Source: Methylobacterium sp. E-005 (GTDB lineage Bacteria > Pseudomonadota > Alphaproteobacteria > Rhizobiales > Beijerinckiaceae). From it: 64,000 nt of DNA. Every line of letters starts with the position of its first letter. The first letter of the stretch is position 1. The stretch lies in contig NZ_JAKSYG010000171.1 in NCBI RefSeq assembly GCF_022829725.1, forward strand, positions 1-64,000. Reading direction: 5' to 3'. The notes under the pieces are model-generated. The model ran no database searches, was not told the origin of the DNA, and saw only the letters and a list, made by a program, of their open reading frames with translations. The position numbers and the translations under genes are program-made. Shown piece after piece: positions 25,633 to 34,817 of this stretch.

Positions 25633-25749
25633 TCACGGCTTCACCCGCAGCACGTTCACGGCCTTGGCGCGTAGGTGGACGGTGTCGCTCTCCTTGAGGC
25701 CGAACTCCTCCGGCGAATCGAGGGTCATCACCGAGGCCATGCGGTCGGT
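25633..25749 (-). pseudogene. Remnant of a molybdate-binding TOBE/Mop domain
   Basis: The last ~38 codons read TDRMASVMTLDSPEEFGLKE, then SDTVHLRAKAVNVLRVKP and stop. This is the second half of a TOBE/Mop domain as in molybdate-binding proteins or ModE/ModC tails. The upstream part is missing: the homology ends at about 25749, and a 17-bp tandem duplication plus a family A repeat occupy the place where the rest should be. A 35-residue frame from ATG 25740 could still be translated but would not fold as a full domain. Position close to a molybdenum enzyme operon may be coincidental. Confidence 0.6.
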
Positions 25750-25758
25750 GCGCAACGC

Positions 25759-25792
25759 GGCACCGGGCAACGTCCGGCACCGGGCAACGTCC
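25759..25792. repeat. 17-bp tandem duplication
   Basis: GGCACCGGGCAACGTCC occurs twice head to tail, followed by a third partial GGCACC that runs into repeat family A copy 4. It marks the broken 5' side of the TOBE remnant. Confidence 0.85.
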
Positions 25793-25796
25793 GGCA

Positions 25797-25845
25797 CCAG
25801 GGCTCTGCCCTGGACCCGCGAAAGGACTCGCCCTTTCGAAACCAT
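25797..25845. repeat. Palindromic repeat family A, copy 4
   Basis: CCAGGGCTCTGCCCTGG, ACCCGCGAAAGGACTCGCCC and TTTCGAAACC: reverse orientation relative to copies 2 and 3, closely matching the core of the family. Confidence 0.78.
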
Positions 25846-25886
25846 GACGGGATCGGTTCGCGGGGCTTGCCCAGGAGTGCGGCCGA

Positions 25887-25962
25887 TGGTGGGCCCGGCA
25901 GGACTCGAACCTGCAACCAGACCGTTATGAGCGGTCGGCTCTAACCATTGAGCTACAGGCCC
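25887..25962 (-). tRNA. tRNA with CAU anticodon, probably tRNA-Ile2
   Basis: A 76-base cloverleaf read on the minus strand, with the CCA end encoded. The acceptor pairs GGGCCTG with CGGGCCC plus discriminator A. The anticodon arm is ACCG-CTCATAA-CGGT and the T arm TGCAG-GTTCGAGT-CCTGC. Anticodon CAU could mean elongator Met, initiator Met or Ile2. An initiator is unlikely because the acceptor begins with a proper G-C pair. The short D loop (CTCAATGGTTAGAGC) fits Ile2, in which C34 becomes lysidine, better than elongator Met. Confidence 0.9.
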
Positions 25963-26266
25963 GGCGGGGGGAATCCCCCCGTCAAACCGATACCCGAACG
26001 GCCCGGTTTCGTCACCCCATCCAAATCTGGATGCGGTCGCCCGCTGCGCGACCAGCATAGGCCCTATCGGTCTTGGGGCCTGGGCCCGTGTGAGGCGCGT
26101 GTGGGGCCGGGAGCCGTCGCGGGACCGCAGCGGTCGGTCAAGCCTGCATAGTGGCGCAACCGACGCGATTGGTGATCTTGCGCACATCGCCTTCTCCCCA
26201 GCTCTCGCCCGCGAGTCCGGCCCAGCTATCTGAAATGGTTCCAGCCTTCGCAAAGCCGGGACCCCC

Positions 26267-26758
26267 ATGACCATTCCCCTCAGGCTCACCCTGAACGGGC
26301 AGCCGCGCGAGATCGCCCTCGACGATCCGCGGGTGACCCTCCTCGATCTCCTGCGCGAGCGCCTCGGCCTGACCGGCGCCAAGAAGGGCTGCGACCGCGG
26401 CCAGTGCGGTGCCTGCACGGTGCTGGTGGACGGGCGGCGGATCAACAGCTGCCTGACGCTCGCCGCGAGCCTCGACGGGGCCGAGATCCTGACCATCGAG
26501 GGGCTGGCCGAGGGCGACCGGCTGCATCCGGTCCAGGCGGCCTTCATCGCCCATGACGGCTTCCAGTGCGGCTTCTGCACCCCCGGCCAGATCATGAGCG
26601 CGGTCGGCCTGATCCGCGAGGGCCATGCCGGCACCGATCCCGAGCGCATCCGCGAGGGCATGAGCGGCAATCTCTGCCGCTGCGGCGCCTATGCCGGCAT
26701 CCTCGATGCGGTCCAGGACGCGGCAGCCCGGACCGAGCAGCGGGAGGACGCGGCGTGA
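26267..26758 (+). CDS. Molybdenum oxidoreductase, [2Fe-2S] small subunit (PaoA/XdhC-like)
   Basis: A 163-residue electron-transfer subunit with two [2Fe-2S] clusters. The N-terminal ferredoxin-like cluster is bound by [10 protein letters not shown] and a later Cys (INSCLTL). The C-terminal helical cluster is bound by CGFCTPGQ and CRCGAY. Unlike E. coli PaoA it has no Tat signal, so the enzyme is probably cytoplasmic. It is first of a three-gene operon; its TGA overlaps the GTG of the FAD subunit. It passes electrons from the molybdenum site to FAD. Confidence 0.95.
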   Translation: MTIPLRLTLNGQPREIALDDPRVTLLDLLRERLGLTGAKKGCDRGQCGACTVLVDGRRINSCLTLAASLDGAEILTIEGLAEGDRLHPVQAAFIAHDGFQCGFCTPGQIMSAVGLIREGHAGTDPERIREGMSGNLCRCGAYAGILDAVQDAAARTEQREDAA

Positions 26759-27798
26759 GAAACTTCGATTACATCCGCCCGGAGAGCGTGCCCGAGGCCG
26801 TGGCGGCCGGGCAGGTTCCGGGCACCGCATACCTCGCCGCCGGCACCAACCTCGTCGACCTGATGAAGGGCGGCGTCGCGACCCCGGAGCGGATCGTCGA
26901 CATCACCCGCCTGCCCGGCCTCTCGGCGATCGAGCGCCTGCCGGACGGCGGTACCCGGGTCGGCGCCCTGGTGCGCAACAGCGACCTCGCCTACGACCCG
27001 GGCTTCGCCAAAACCTACCCGATGGTGGCCGAGGCCCTGCTGGCCGGCGCCTCGGCGCAATTGCGCAACGCCGCCACGGTCGGCGGCAACCTGATGCAGC
27101 GCACCCGCTGCCAATATTTTACCGACGCGGTCTCGCCCTGCAACAAGCGCGCGCCGGGCTCCGGCTGCGCGGCGCTCGGGCACGCCACCCGGATCCACGC
27201 GGTCCAGGGCTGGAGCGCGCACTGCATCGCCACCCACCCGTCCGATTTCTGCGTGCCGCTCGCCGCCCTCGACGCGGTGGTGGAGATCGCCGGGCCGGAC
27301 GGCGCCCGGGCGGTGCCGCTCACCGCGTTCCACCTGCTGCCCGGCGACCATCCGGAGCGGGAGACCGACCTGCGGCCCGGGGAACTGATCACCGCCCTGC
27401 GCCTGCCCCCCGAGGCGGCATCCTTCCGGGGCCACGCCCGCTATCTCAAGGTCCGCGACCGCACCTCCTACGCCTTCGCGGTGGTCTCGGCGGCGGCCGC
27501 CCTGACGCTCGAGGCCGACGGCCGGATCGGGCAGGCGCGGCTCGCCCTCGGCGGGCTGGCGCTCAAGCCCTGGCGGGTGGTGGAGGCGGAAGCCGCGCTT
27601 GCCGGACAGGCGCCCTCCCCCGAAGCCTACGCGAAGGCCGCCGACGCCGCGCTCGCCGGCGCCAAGCCCACCGGCGAAGCCAACGCCTTCAAGATCGAAC
27701 TCGCCCGCCGGGTGGCGATCCGCGCCCTCGCCCAGGCCGCCGCGGGCACCCCCGCCCGGATCCCGGCGCTCCCCGCCTCCCCGTTCGGCATCGTCTGA
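26755..27798 (+). CDS. Molybdenum oxidoreductase, FAD subunit with Fe-S insertion (PaoB-like)
   Basis: A 347-residue FAD-binding subunit of the CO-dehydrogenase flavoprotein type. GTG at 26755 overlaps the preceding stop (GTGA). FAD-binding motifs [11 protein letters not shown] (residues 25-35) and TVGGNLMQR are present. The latter is followed by a Cys-rich insertion ([20 protein letters not shown]) that in PaoB binds an additional [4Fe-4S] cluster. The C-terminal CODH_FAD_C domain is complete. The insertion argues for a PaoABC-type aldehyde oxidoreductase rather than a classical xanthine dehydrogenase. Confidence 0.93.
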   Translation: MRNFDYIRPESVPEAVAAGQVPGTAYLAAGTNLVDLMKGGVATPERIVDITRLPGLSAIERLPDGGTRVGALVRNSDLAYDPGFAKTYPMVAEALLAGASAQLRNAATVGGNLMQRTRCQYFTDAVSPCNKRAPGSGCAALGHATRIHAVQGWSAHCIATHPSDFCVPLAALDAVVEIAGPDGARAVPLTAFHLLPGDHPERETDLRPGELITALRLPPEAASFRGHARYLKVRDRTSYAFAVVSAAAALTLEADGRIGQARLALGGLALKPWRVVEAEAALAGQAPSPEAYAKAADAALAGAKPTGEANAFKIELARRVAIRALAQAAAGTPARIPALPASPFGIV

Positions 27799-27808
27799 GG
27801 AGACCCGC

Positions 27809-30070
27809 ATGACCGCGACCGCCTCGCCTTCGAACCTCCCCGCCGGCGGCATCCGCCACGGCTCCAGCATCGGCCAGCCGCTCACCCGGCGCGACGGCCC
27901 GCTCAAGGTGACGGGCCAGGCCCGCTTTTCCGCCGACAACCTGCCCCCCGGCACGCTGCACGCGGCGCTCTGCGTCGCCCGGATCGCGAAGGGCCGCGTC
28001 ACCGGCCTCGACGTGGCTGCCGCCGAGGCCCATCCCGGCGTCGTGGCGGTGATGACCCCGCAGAACGCCCCGAAGCTCGCCAAGGACCCGGACGCCAAGG
28101 ACGGCCCGTTCACGTTCCGCCTCGATCTCCTGCAGAACGACCGCGTCCGCTACGCCAACCAGCCGATCGCCGTGGTGATCGCCGAGACCCTGGAGGCGGC
28201 GACCGAGGGCGCCCGCCTGCTCGCCCCGACCTACGCGGCCGAGACCCCGCGGATCGGGCTCGATGCGGGCGACGTGTTCACGCCGCCCTCGGTGGGCGTC
28301 GGCGCGCCCCCGGCCGAGTCTGACGGCGACGTCGAGGCCGGCCTCGCCGCCGCATCGAAAACAATCGCCGCGACCTACGAGACGCCGGCCCAGTACCACA
28401 ACGCCATGGAGCCGCACGCGGCCGTGGCCAGCTGGGACGGGGATCGCCTGTCGCTCCTCATGCCGACCCAGGCGCTGGCCATGTCGCAGGGCCGCCTCGC
28501 CGGGCTGTTCGGCATCAGCCCCGAGGACATCCACATCGACAGCCCCTATCTCGGCGGCGGCTTCGGCTCGAAGGGCGTGCCCGCCGGGCCGCAGGTGCTG
28601 GCCTGCATGGCGGCCAGGCTCGTGGGCAAGCCGGTGAAGCTCGTGCCGACCCGGAGCCAGATGTACGGCCCGATGGGCCATCGCGGCCCGACCCGGCAGA
28701 CGCTCCGCCTCGGCACCGACGCGGCCGGCAAGCTCACGGCCCTCGATCACCACATCCTCACCGCCTCGTCGAGCTTCGACGACTTCTTCGAGCCGGCGGG
28801 CCGGGCGACCAGCACCCTCTACGCCAGCCCGGCCCTCGCGATCCGGCACGAGGCGGTGCGCCTCGATACCGGCACGCCGCTGTTCATGCGCGCCCCCGGC
28901 GAGGCCACCGGCAGCGTCGCCCTGGAGAGTGCGCTCGATGAGATGGCGTTTGAGCTCGGGATGGATCCGCTGGAATTCCGCCTCGCCAACTATGCCGAGG
29001 TCGAGCCGCTCACCGGCAAGCCGTTCTCGTCCAAGGCCCTGCGGGAGTGCTACCGCCGCGGTGCCGAGGCCTTCGGCTGGGCCGGGCGCCCGCTCCAACC
29101 CCGTCAGACGCGGGACAAGGACGGGTTCCTGGTCGGCACCGGCATGGGCACCGCCACCTTCCCGGCGCTGATCTTCGAAGGCATGGCCCGGGCCGAGATC
29201 CGCGCCGACGGCACCGGCACGGTGGAACTCGGGGCGATCGACATGGGCCAGGGCGCCTGGACGGCGCTCGCCCAGATCGCCGCCGACGGGCTCGGCATCG
29301 GGATGGAGGCCCTGACCTTCCGGATGGGGTCTTCCGATCTCCCGAATGCCGGCATCGCGGGCGGCTCCGGCCACACCGCGACCGCCGGCGGCGCGATCCA
29401 CGCGGCCGCCGCCGACGTGATCCGCCAGCTCACGGATCTCGCCACCAACGACCCCGCCTCCCCGCTCTACGGCGCGGGCAATGCCGGCGTGACCGTCGCC
29501 GACGGCCGTCTGACCCGGCGCGACGACCCGGGCCGGAGCGAATCGATCGCCGACATCCTCAAGCGGGCCGGCCGGGCCAGCATCGAGGGCCAGGGCAAGG
29601 CCGGGGCCGATCCGGCCGCGCAGGCGGCCTACGCGATGCACGCCCACGGGGCGGTCTTCGCCGAGGTGAAGGTCGATCCCGATCTCGGCCAGATCCGGGT
29701 GAGCCGCCTCGTCGGCGCCTTCGCGGCGGGCCGGGTGATCAACCCGCGCCTCGTCCAGAGCCAGTATTACGGCGGGATGATCTGGGGCCTGTCCTTCGCG
29801 CTGCACGAGCGGGCCGAGATGGACCCGCGCACCGGGCGCTTCCTCAACGACAACCTCGCCGAATACCATGTGCCGGTGAACGCCGACGTGCCCGCCCTGG
29901 AGGCGATCCTGGTCCATGAGGACGATTCGGTGGTGAACAACCTCGGCGTGAAGGGCGTCGGCGAGATCGGCATCACCGGCACGGTGGGGGCCATCGCCAA
30001 CGCGGTCTGGCACGCCACCGGCGTGCGGGTGCGCGCGATGCCGATCACGCTCGACAAGCTGCTCGGCTGA
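27809..30070 (+). CDS. Molybdenum oxidoreductase, large Mo-cofactor subunit (PaoC-like)
   Basis: A 753-residue molybdopterin-binding catalytic subunit. The N-terminal Ald_Xan_dh domain begins at RRDGPLKVTGQARFSADN. The Mo-cofactor domains carry YLGGGFGSKG, MRAPGEATGS and, near the C-terminus, the active-site glutamate in GVKGVGEIGITG. The ATG at 27809 has GAGGAGA upstream, 10 bases after the FAD subunit stop. Together with the two preceding genes it should form a hydroxylase for aldehydes or N-heterocycles; the substrate cannot be named. A strong terminator follows. Confidence 0.94.
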   Translation: MTATASPSNLPAGGIRHGSSIGQPLTRRDGPLKVTGQARFSADNLPPGTLHAALCVARIAKGRVTGLDVAAAEAHPGVVAVMTPQNAPKLAKDPDAKDGPFTFRLDLLQNDRVRYANQPIAVVIAETLEAATEGARLLAPTYAAETPRIGLDAGDVFTPPSVGVGAPPAESDGDVEAGLAAASKTIAATYETPAQYHNAMEPHAAVASWDGDRLSLLMPTQALAMSQGRLAGLFGISPEDIHIDSPYLGGGFGSKGVPAGPQVLACMAARLVGKPVKLVPTRSQMYGPMGHRGPTRQTLRLGTDAAGKLTALDHHILTASSSFDDFFEPAGRATSTLYASPALAIRHEAVRLDTGTPLFMRAPGEATGSVALESALDEMAFELGMDPLEFRLANYAEVEPLTGKPFSSKALRECYRRGAEAFGWAGRPLQPRQTRDKDGFLVGTGMGTATFPALIFEGMARAEIRADGTGTVELGAIDMGQGAWTALAQIAADGLGIGMEALTFRMGSSDLPNAGIAGGSGHTATAGGAIHAAAADVIRQLTDLATNDPASPLYGAGNAGVTVADGRLTRRDDPGRSESIADILKRAGRASIEGQGKAGADPAAQAAYAMHAHGAVFAEVKVDPDLGQIRVSRLVGAFAAGRVINPRLVQSQYYGGMIWGLSFALHERAEMDPRTGRFLNDNLAEYHVPVNADVPALEAILVHEDDSVVNNLGVKGVGEIGITGTVGAIANAVWHATGVRVRAMPITLDKLLG

Positions 30071-30117
30071 TCCCGGAGGCCGGACGCTTAAACTCAGACA
30101 AGTCCGGCGATCTGAAA

Positions 30118-30152
30118 CACCCCGATGCGTCGTCCCGCGACGCATCGGGGTG
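30118..30152 (+). terminator. Rho-independent-type terminator after the molybdoenzyme operon
   Basis: A perfect 15-bp stem (CACCCCGATGCGTCG / CGACGCATCGGGGTG) with loop TCCCG, 47 bases after the large-subunit stop, followed by a short pyrimidine-rich tail (ACACAGTTTCTCCC). Confidence 0.8.
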
Positions 30153-30188
30153 ACACAGTTTCTCCCTGCGGCTATTCAGCGCGTCGCC

Positions 30189-30205
30189 CATATGTCATAC
30201 ATATG
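30189..30205. promoter_or_regulatory. Operator-like palindrome before the sugar ABC operon
   Basis: CATATGT-CAT-ACATATG has perfect 7-bp arms around a 3-base centre, 51 bases upstream of the substrate-binding protein ATG. It is AT-rich in GC-rich DNA. Position and symmetry fit a repressor site or an overlapping -10; the regulator is not encoded next door. Confidence 0.5.
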
Positions 30206-30255
30206 CGGGCTGATCGCTCTGAAGAGGCGGCGGCCGCAATCAGGGGGGACGTGTC

Positions 30256-31221
30256 ATGAGGGAATCGGTTTCCATCACGGCTTTGCTCGTGGGCGCGATG
30301 CTCGCGTGGGGCGGCGCGGTCCAGGCGGCTTCGCTGACCGTCGGCTTCTCGCAGATCGGCTCGGAATCCGGCTGGCGCGCCGCCGAGACCACGGTGACCA
30401 AGGCCGAGGCCAAGAAGCGCGGCATCACCGTCAAGATCGCCGACGCGCAGCAGAAGCAGGAGAACCAGATCAAGGCGATCCGCTCCTTCGTGGCGCAGGG
30501 GGTCGACGGGATCCTGCTCGCGCCCGTGGTCGCCACCGGCTGGGACGCGGTGCTCAAGGAGGCCCGGGACGCCAAGATCCCGGTGATCCTGCTCGACCGC
30601 GACATCGACCCGTCCGGCAAGGACCTCTACCTCACCGCCGTCACCTCCGACAGCGTCGAGGAGGGCCGCGTCGCCGGCAACTGGCTGGCCAAGACGGTCG
30701 GCGAGAAGCCCTGCAACGTGGTCGAGCTCCAGGGCACGGTCGGCGCCAGCGTCGCCACCAACCGCAAGAAGGGCTTTGACGCCGCCATCGCGCCCCACGC
30801 CAACCTCAAGCTCGTGCGCAGCCAGACCGGCGACTTCACCCGCGCCAAGGGCAAGGAGGTGATGGAGAGCTTCATCAAGGCCGAGGGCGGCCATTCGATC
30901 TGCGCGGTCTACGCCCACAACGACGACATGATGGTCGGCGCCATCCAGGCGATGAAGGAAGCGGGCCTCAAGCCCGGCCGGGAGATCCTGACGGTCTCGA
31001 TCGACGCGGTGCCCGACATCTTCAAGGCGATCGCGGCGGGCGAGGCCAACGCCACCGTCGAGCTGACCCCCGACATGGCCGGCCCCGCCTTCGACGCCCT
31101 CAAGGCCTACAAGGAGAAGGGCACCGTCCCGCCGAAGTGGATCCAGACCGAGTCGAAGCTCTACACGGCGGCCGACGATCCGCTGAAGGTCTACGAGCGC
31201 AAGAAGGGCCTCGGGTACTGA
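30256..31221 (+). CDS. Sugar ABC transporter substrate-binding protein (YtfQ-like)
   Basis: A 321-residue periplasmic binding protein of the ribose/galactofuranose class. A signal peptide ends near residue 24 (WGGAVQA). The mature start SLTVGFSQIGSESGWRAAET is very like YtfQ. Two Rossmann-like lobes follow (GVDGILLAPVVATGWDAVL; AVYAHNDDMMVGAIQAMKEAG). It heads a four-gene operon (binding protein, ATPase, two permeases) with the same order as E. coli ytfQ-ytfR-ytfT-yjfF, the galactofuranose importer. Exact sugar is inferred only from this resemblance. An operator-like palindrome precedes the gene. Confidence 0.93.
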   Translation: MRESVSITALLVGAMLAWGGAVQAASLTVGFSQIGSESGWRAAETTVTKAEAKKRGITVKIADAQQKQENQIKAIRSFVAQGVDGILLAPVVATGWDAVLKEARDAKIPVILLDRDIDPSGKDLYLTAVTSDSVEEGRVAGNWLAKTVGEKPCNVVELQGTVGASVATNRKKGFDAAIAPHANLKLVRSQTGDFTRAKGKEVMESFIKAEGGHSICAVYAHNDDMMVGAIQAMKEAGLKPGREILTVSIDAVPDIFKAIAAGEANATVELTPDMAGPAFDALKAYKEKGTVPPKWIQTESKLYTAADDPLKVYERKKGLGY

Positions 31222-31255
31222 CGCGCCCCGCGCCGCGATCCCTGCGAGCGTTCCC

Positions 31256-32799
<1,544 letters not shown>

Positions 32800-32800
<1 letters not shown>

Positions 32801-33774
32801 TGCGCGCCCTCCGGGCCGGAGCGCCCCAGCTCCTCGCCTTCCTGGCGGTCCTCCTGGCCGACCGACTGGTCGCGCCGCAATTCCTCGCCGTGCATTGGCA
32901 GGACGGGCGCCTGTTCGGCAGCCTCGTCGACGTGTTCAACCGCGGCGCGCCGGTGGCGCTCCTGTCGCTCGGCATGGTGCTGGTGGTGGCCACCGGGGGC
33001 ATCGACCTGTCGGTCGGCGCCGTGATGGCGATCGCGGGCGCCGTGGCGGCCAGCCTCGCCGACAGCCAGCCCCTGCCCCTGGTACTCGCGGCGGCCTTGG
33101 CCACCGGGCTCGTCTGCGGGCTGTGGAACGGCCTCCTCGTGGCGGTGCTGCGGATCCAGCCGATCGTCGCCACCCTGATCCTGATGGTGGCCGGCCGCGG
33201 CATCGCCCAGCTGATCACCGAGGGGCGGATCATCACCTTCGCGTCCGCCGACCTCGCCTTCCTGGGAGGCGGCGCCCTCCTCGGAGTGCCGATGCCGGTG
33301 GTGCTGGTCTTCGGCATGCTGCTCGTGACCCTCGCCCTGGTGCGCGGCACGGCGCTCGGCCTGATGATCGAGGCGACCGGCGGCAATGCCCGGGCGAGCG
33401 CGCTCGCCGGCATCGACACGCGCGCGGTGACGCTCGCGGTCTATGCCTGGAGCGGGTTCTGCGCGGCGCTGGCCGGCGTCGTCGCGGCGGCCGACATCCT
33501 GGGGGCCGACGCCAACAATGCCGGGCTGTGGCTCGAACTCGACGCGATCCTGGCCGTGGTGGTGGCGGGCTCCTCGCTCCTCGGCGGCCGGTTCAGCCTG
33601 TGGCTGGCGGTGCTCGGGGCCGTCCTGATCCAGGCGATGAACACCGGGATCCTCCTCTCCGGCCTGCCGCCGGAACTCAACCTCGTGGTCAAGGCCGTGG
33701 TGGTGCTGGCGGTGCTGCTGCTGCAATCGCCGCGCCTCGCCGGCCTGTCCCTGCTGCTGCGGAGCCCGCGATGA
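32800..33774 (+). CDS. Sugar ABC transporter permease 1 (YtfT-like)
   Basis: A 324-residue inner-membrane permease of the BPD_transp_2 family. About 8-10 hydrophobic helices are visible, with the family motif VATGGIDLSVGAVMAIAGAV near residues 65-85. The later LWLELDAILAVVVAGSSLLGG loop contacts the ATPase. ATG at 32800 overlaps the ATPase stop (TGATG). The gene looks intact even though its ATPase partner carries a premature stop. With the second permease it should form the heterodimeric channel of a galactofuranose/ribose-type importer. Confidence 0.93.
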
Positions 33775-34742
33775 GCCGCAACCTCCCGGTCCTCGTCGCC
33801 GCGCTGCTGTTCGCGGCCGGCTACGGCCTCTGCGCGACGCAATACCCCGCCTTCCTGACCACCCGGGTCGTCGGCAACCTGCTCGCCGACAGCGCCTTCC
33901 TGGGGATCGTCGCGGTCGGCATGACCTTCGTGATCATCGCGGGCGGCATCGACCTGTCGGTCGGCTCGGTGGTGGGGTTCACCACGGTGTTCCTGGCGCT
34001 CGCCATCACCCGCTGGGGCCTCCCGCCCCTCGCGGCCTTCGGGCTCGTGCTCGCCGCCGCCACCCTGTTCGGCGCCGCGATGGGGGCGCTGATCCACGTC
34101 TTCGCGATGCCGCCCTTCATCGTGACGCTCGCCGGCATGTTCCTGGCCCGGGGCGCCGGCTTCCTGCTCTCCACCGAATCGGTCCCGATCGACGCACCCC
34201 TCTACGGCGCGGTCTCCGACCTCGCCCTGGCACTGCCCGGGGGCGGGCGGCTGACCCTGACCGGGGGGATCATGCTCGCGGTGTTCCTGGCGGGCGGGGT
34301 GCTGCTGCACGCGACCCGCTTCGGCGCGACGGTCTACGCGCTCGGCGGCAGCCGCCAGACCACGGCGCTGATGGGCGTGCCGGTCGGGCGCAACACGGTC
34401 GCGGTCTACGCCCTGTCGAGCCTGCTGGCGGCGCTCGCCGGGATCGTGTTCTCCCTCGACACCGCCTCGGGCACGCCGCTCTCGGCGGTGGGGGTGGAGC
34501 TCGACGCGATCGCCGCGGTGGTGATCGGCGGCACGCTGCTGACCGGCGGCCAGGGCGGCCTGCCGGGCACGGTCCTCGGCGTGATGATCGGCGGCCTGAT
34601 CCAGACGGCCATCACCTTCGACGGCACCCTGTCGAGCTGGTGGACGAAGATCGCCACGGGGCTGCTGCTCTTCGCCTTCATCGCCCTCCAGCAGGGCTCG
34701 GTGGCGCTGGCCGGCCGCTCGGAACGGCGGGCCCGGGCCTGA
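33771..34742 (+). CDS. Sugar ABC transporter permease 2 (YjfF-like)
   Basis: A 323-residue inner-membrane permease of the same family as its neighbour. It carries FVIIAGGIDLSVGSVVGFTT near residues 45-65 and VGVELDAIAAVVIGGTLLTG near 240-260. The ATG at 33771 overlaps the first permease stop (ATGA). It is last in the four-gene sugar operon. It converges on the second large molybdo-subunit gene; the 75-base gap (34743-34817) has a GC-rich palindromic stretch that may terminate transcription from both sides. Confidence 0.93.
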   Translation: MSRNLPVLVAALLFAAGYGLCATQYPAFLTTRVVGNLLADSAFLGIVAVGMTFVIIAGGIDLSVGSVVGFTTVFLALAITRWGLPPLAAFGLVLAAATLFGAAMGALIHVFAMPPFIVTLAGMFLARGAGFLLSTESVPIDAPLYGAVSDLALALPGGGRLTLTGGIMLAVFLAGGVLLHATRFGATVYALGGSRQTTALMGVPVGRNTVAVYALSSLLAALAGIVFSLDTASGTPLSAVGVELDAIAAVVIGGTLLTGGQGGLPGTVLGVMIGGLIQTAITFDGTLSSWWTKIATGLLLFAFIALQQGSVALAGRSERRARA

Positions 34743-34817
34743 GGCGTTTACCGAGCAGCGCGGCCGCGCTCGCCGGCGCCGCGGGGCCTGCCCACCGGGG
34801 ACGGAGACCCGGAATCC

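Noticed and set aside
25887..25962. Initiator tRNA-Met reading of the CAU tRNA
   Set aside because: The acceptor opens with a G-C pair and the anticodon stem lacks the three consecutive G-C pairs of an initiator.
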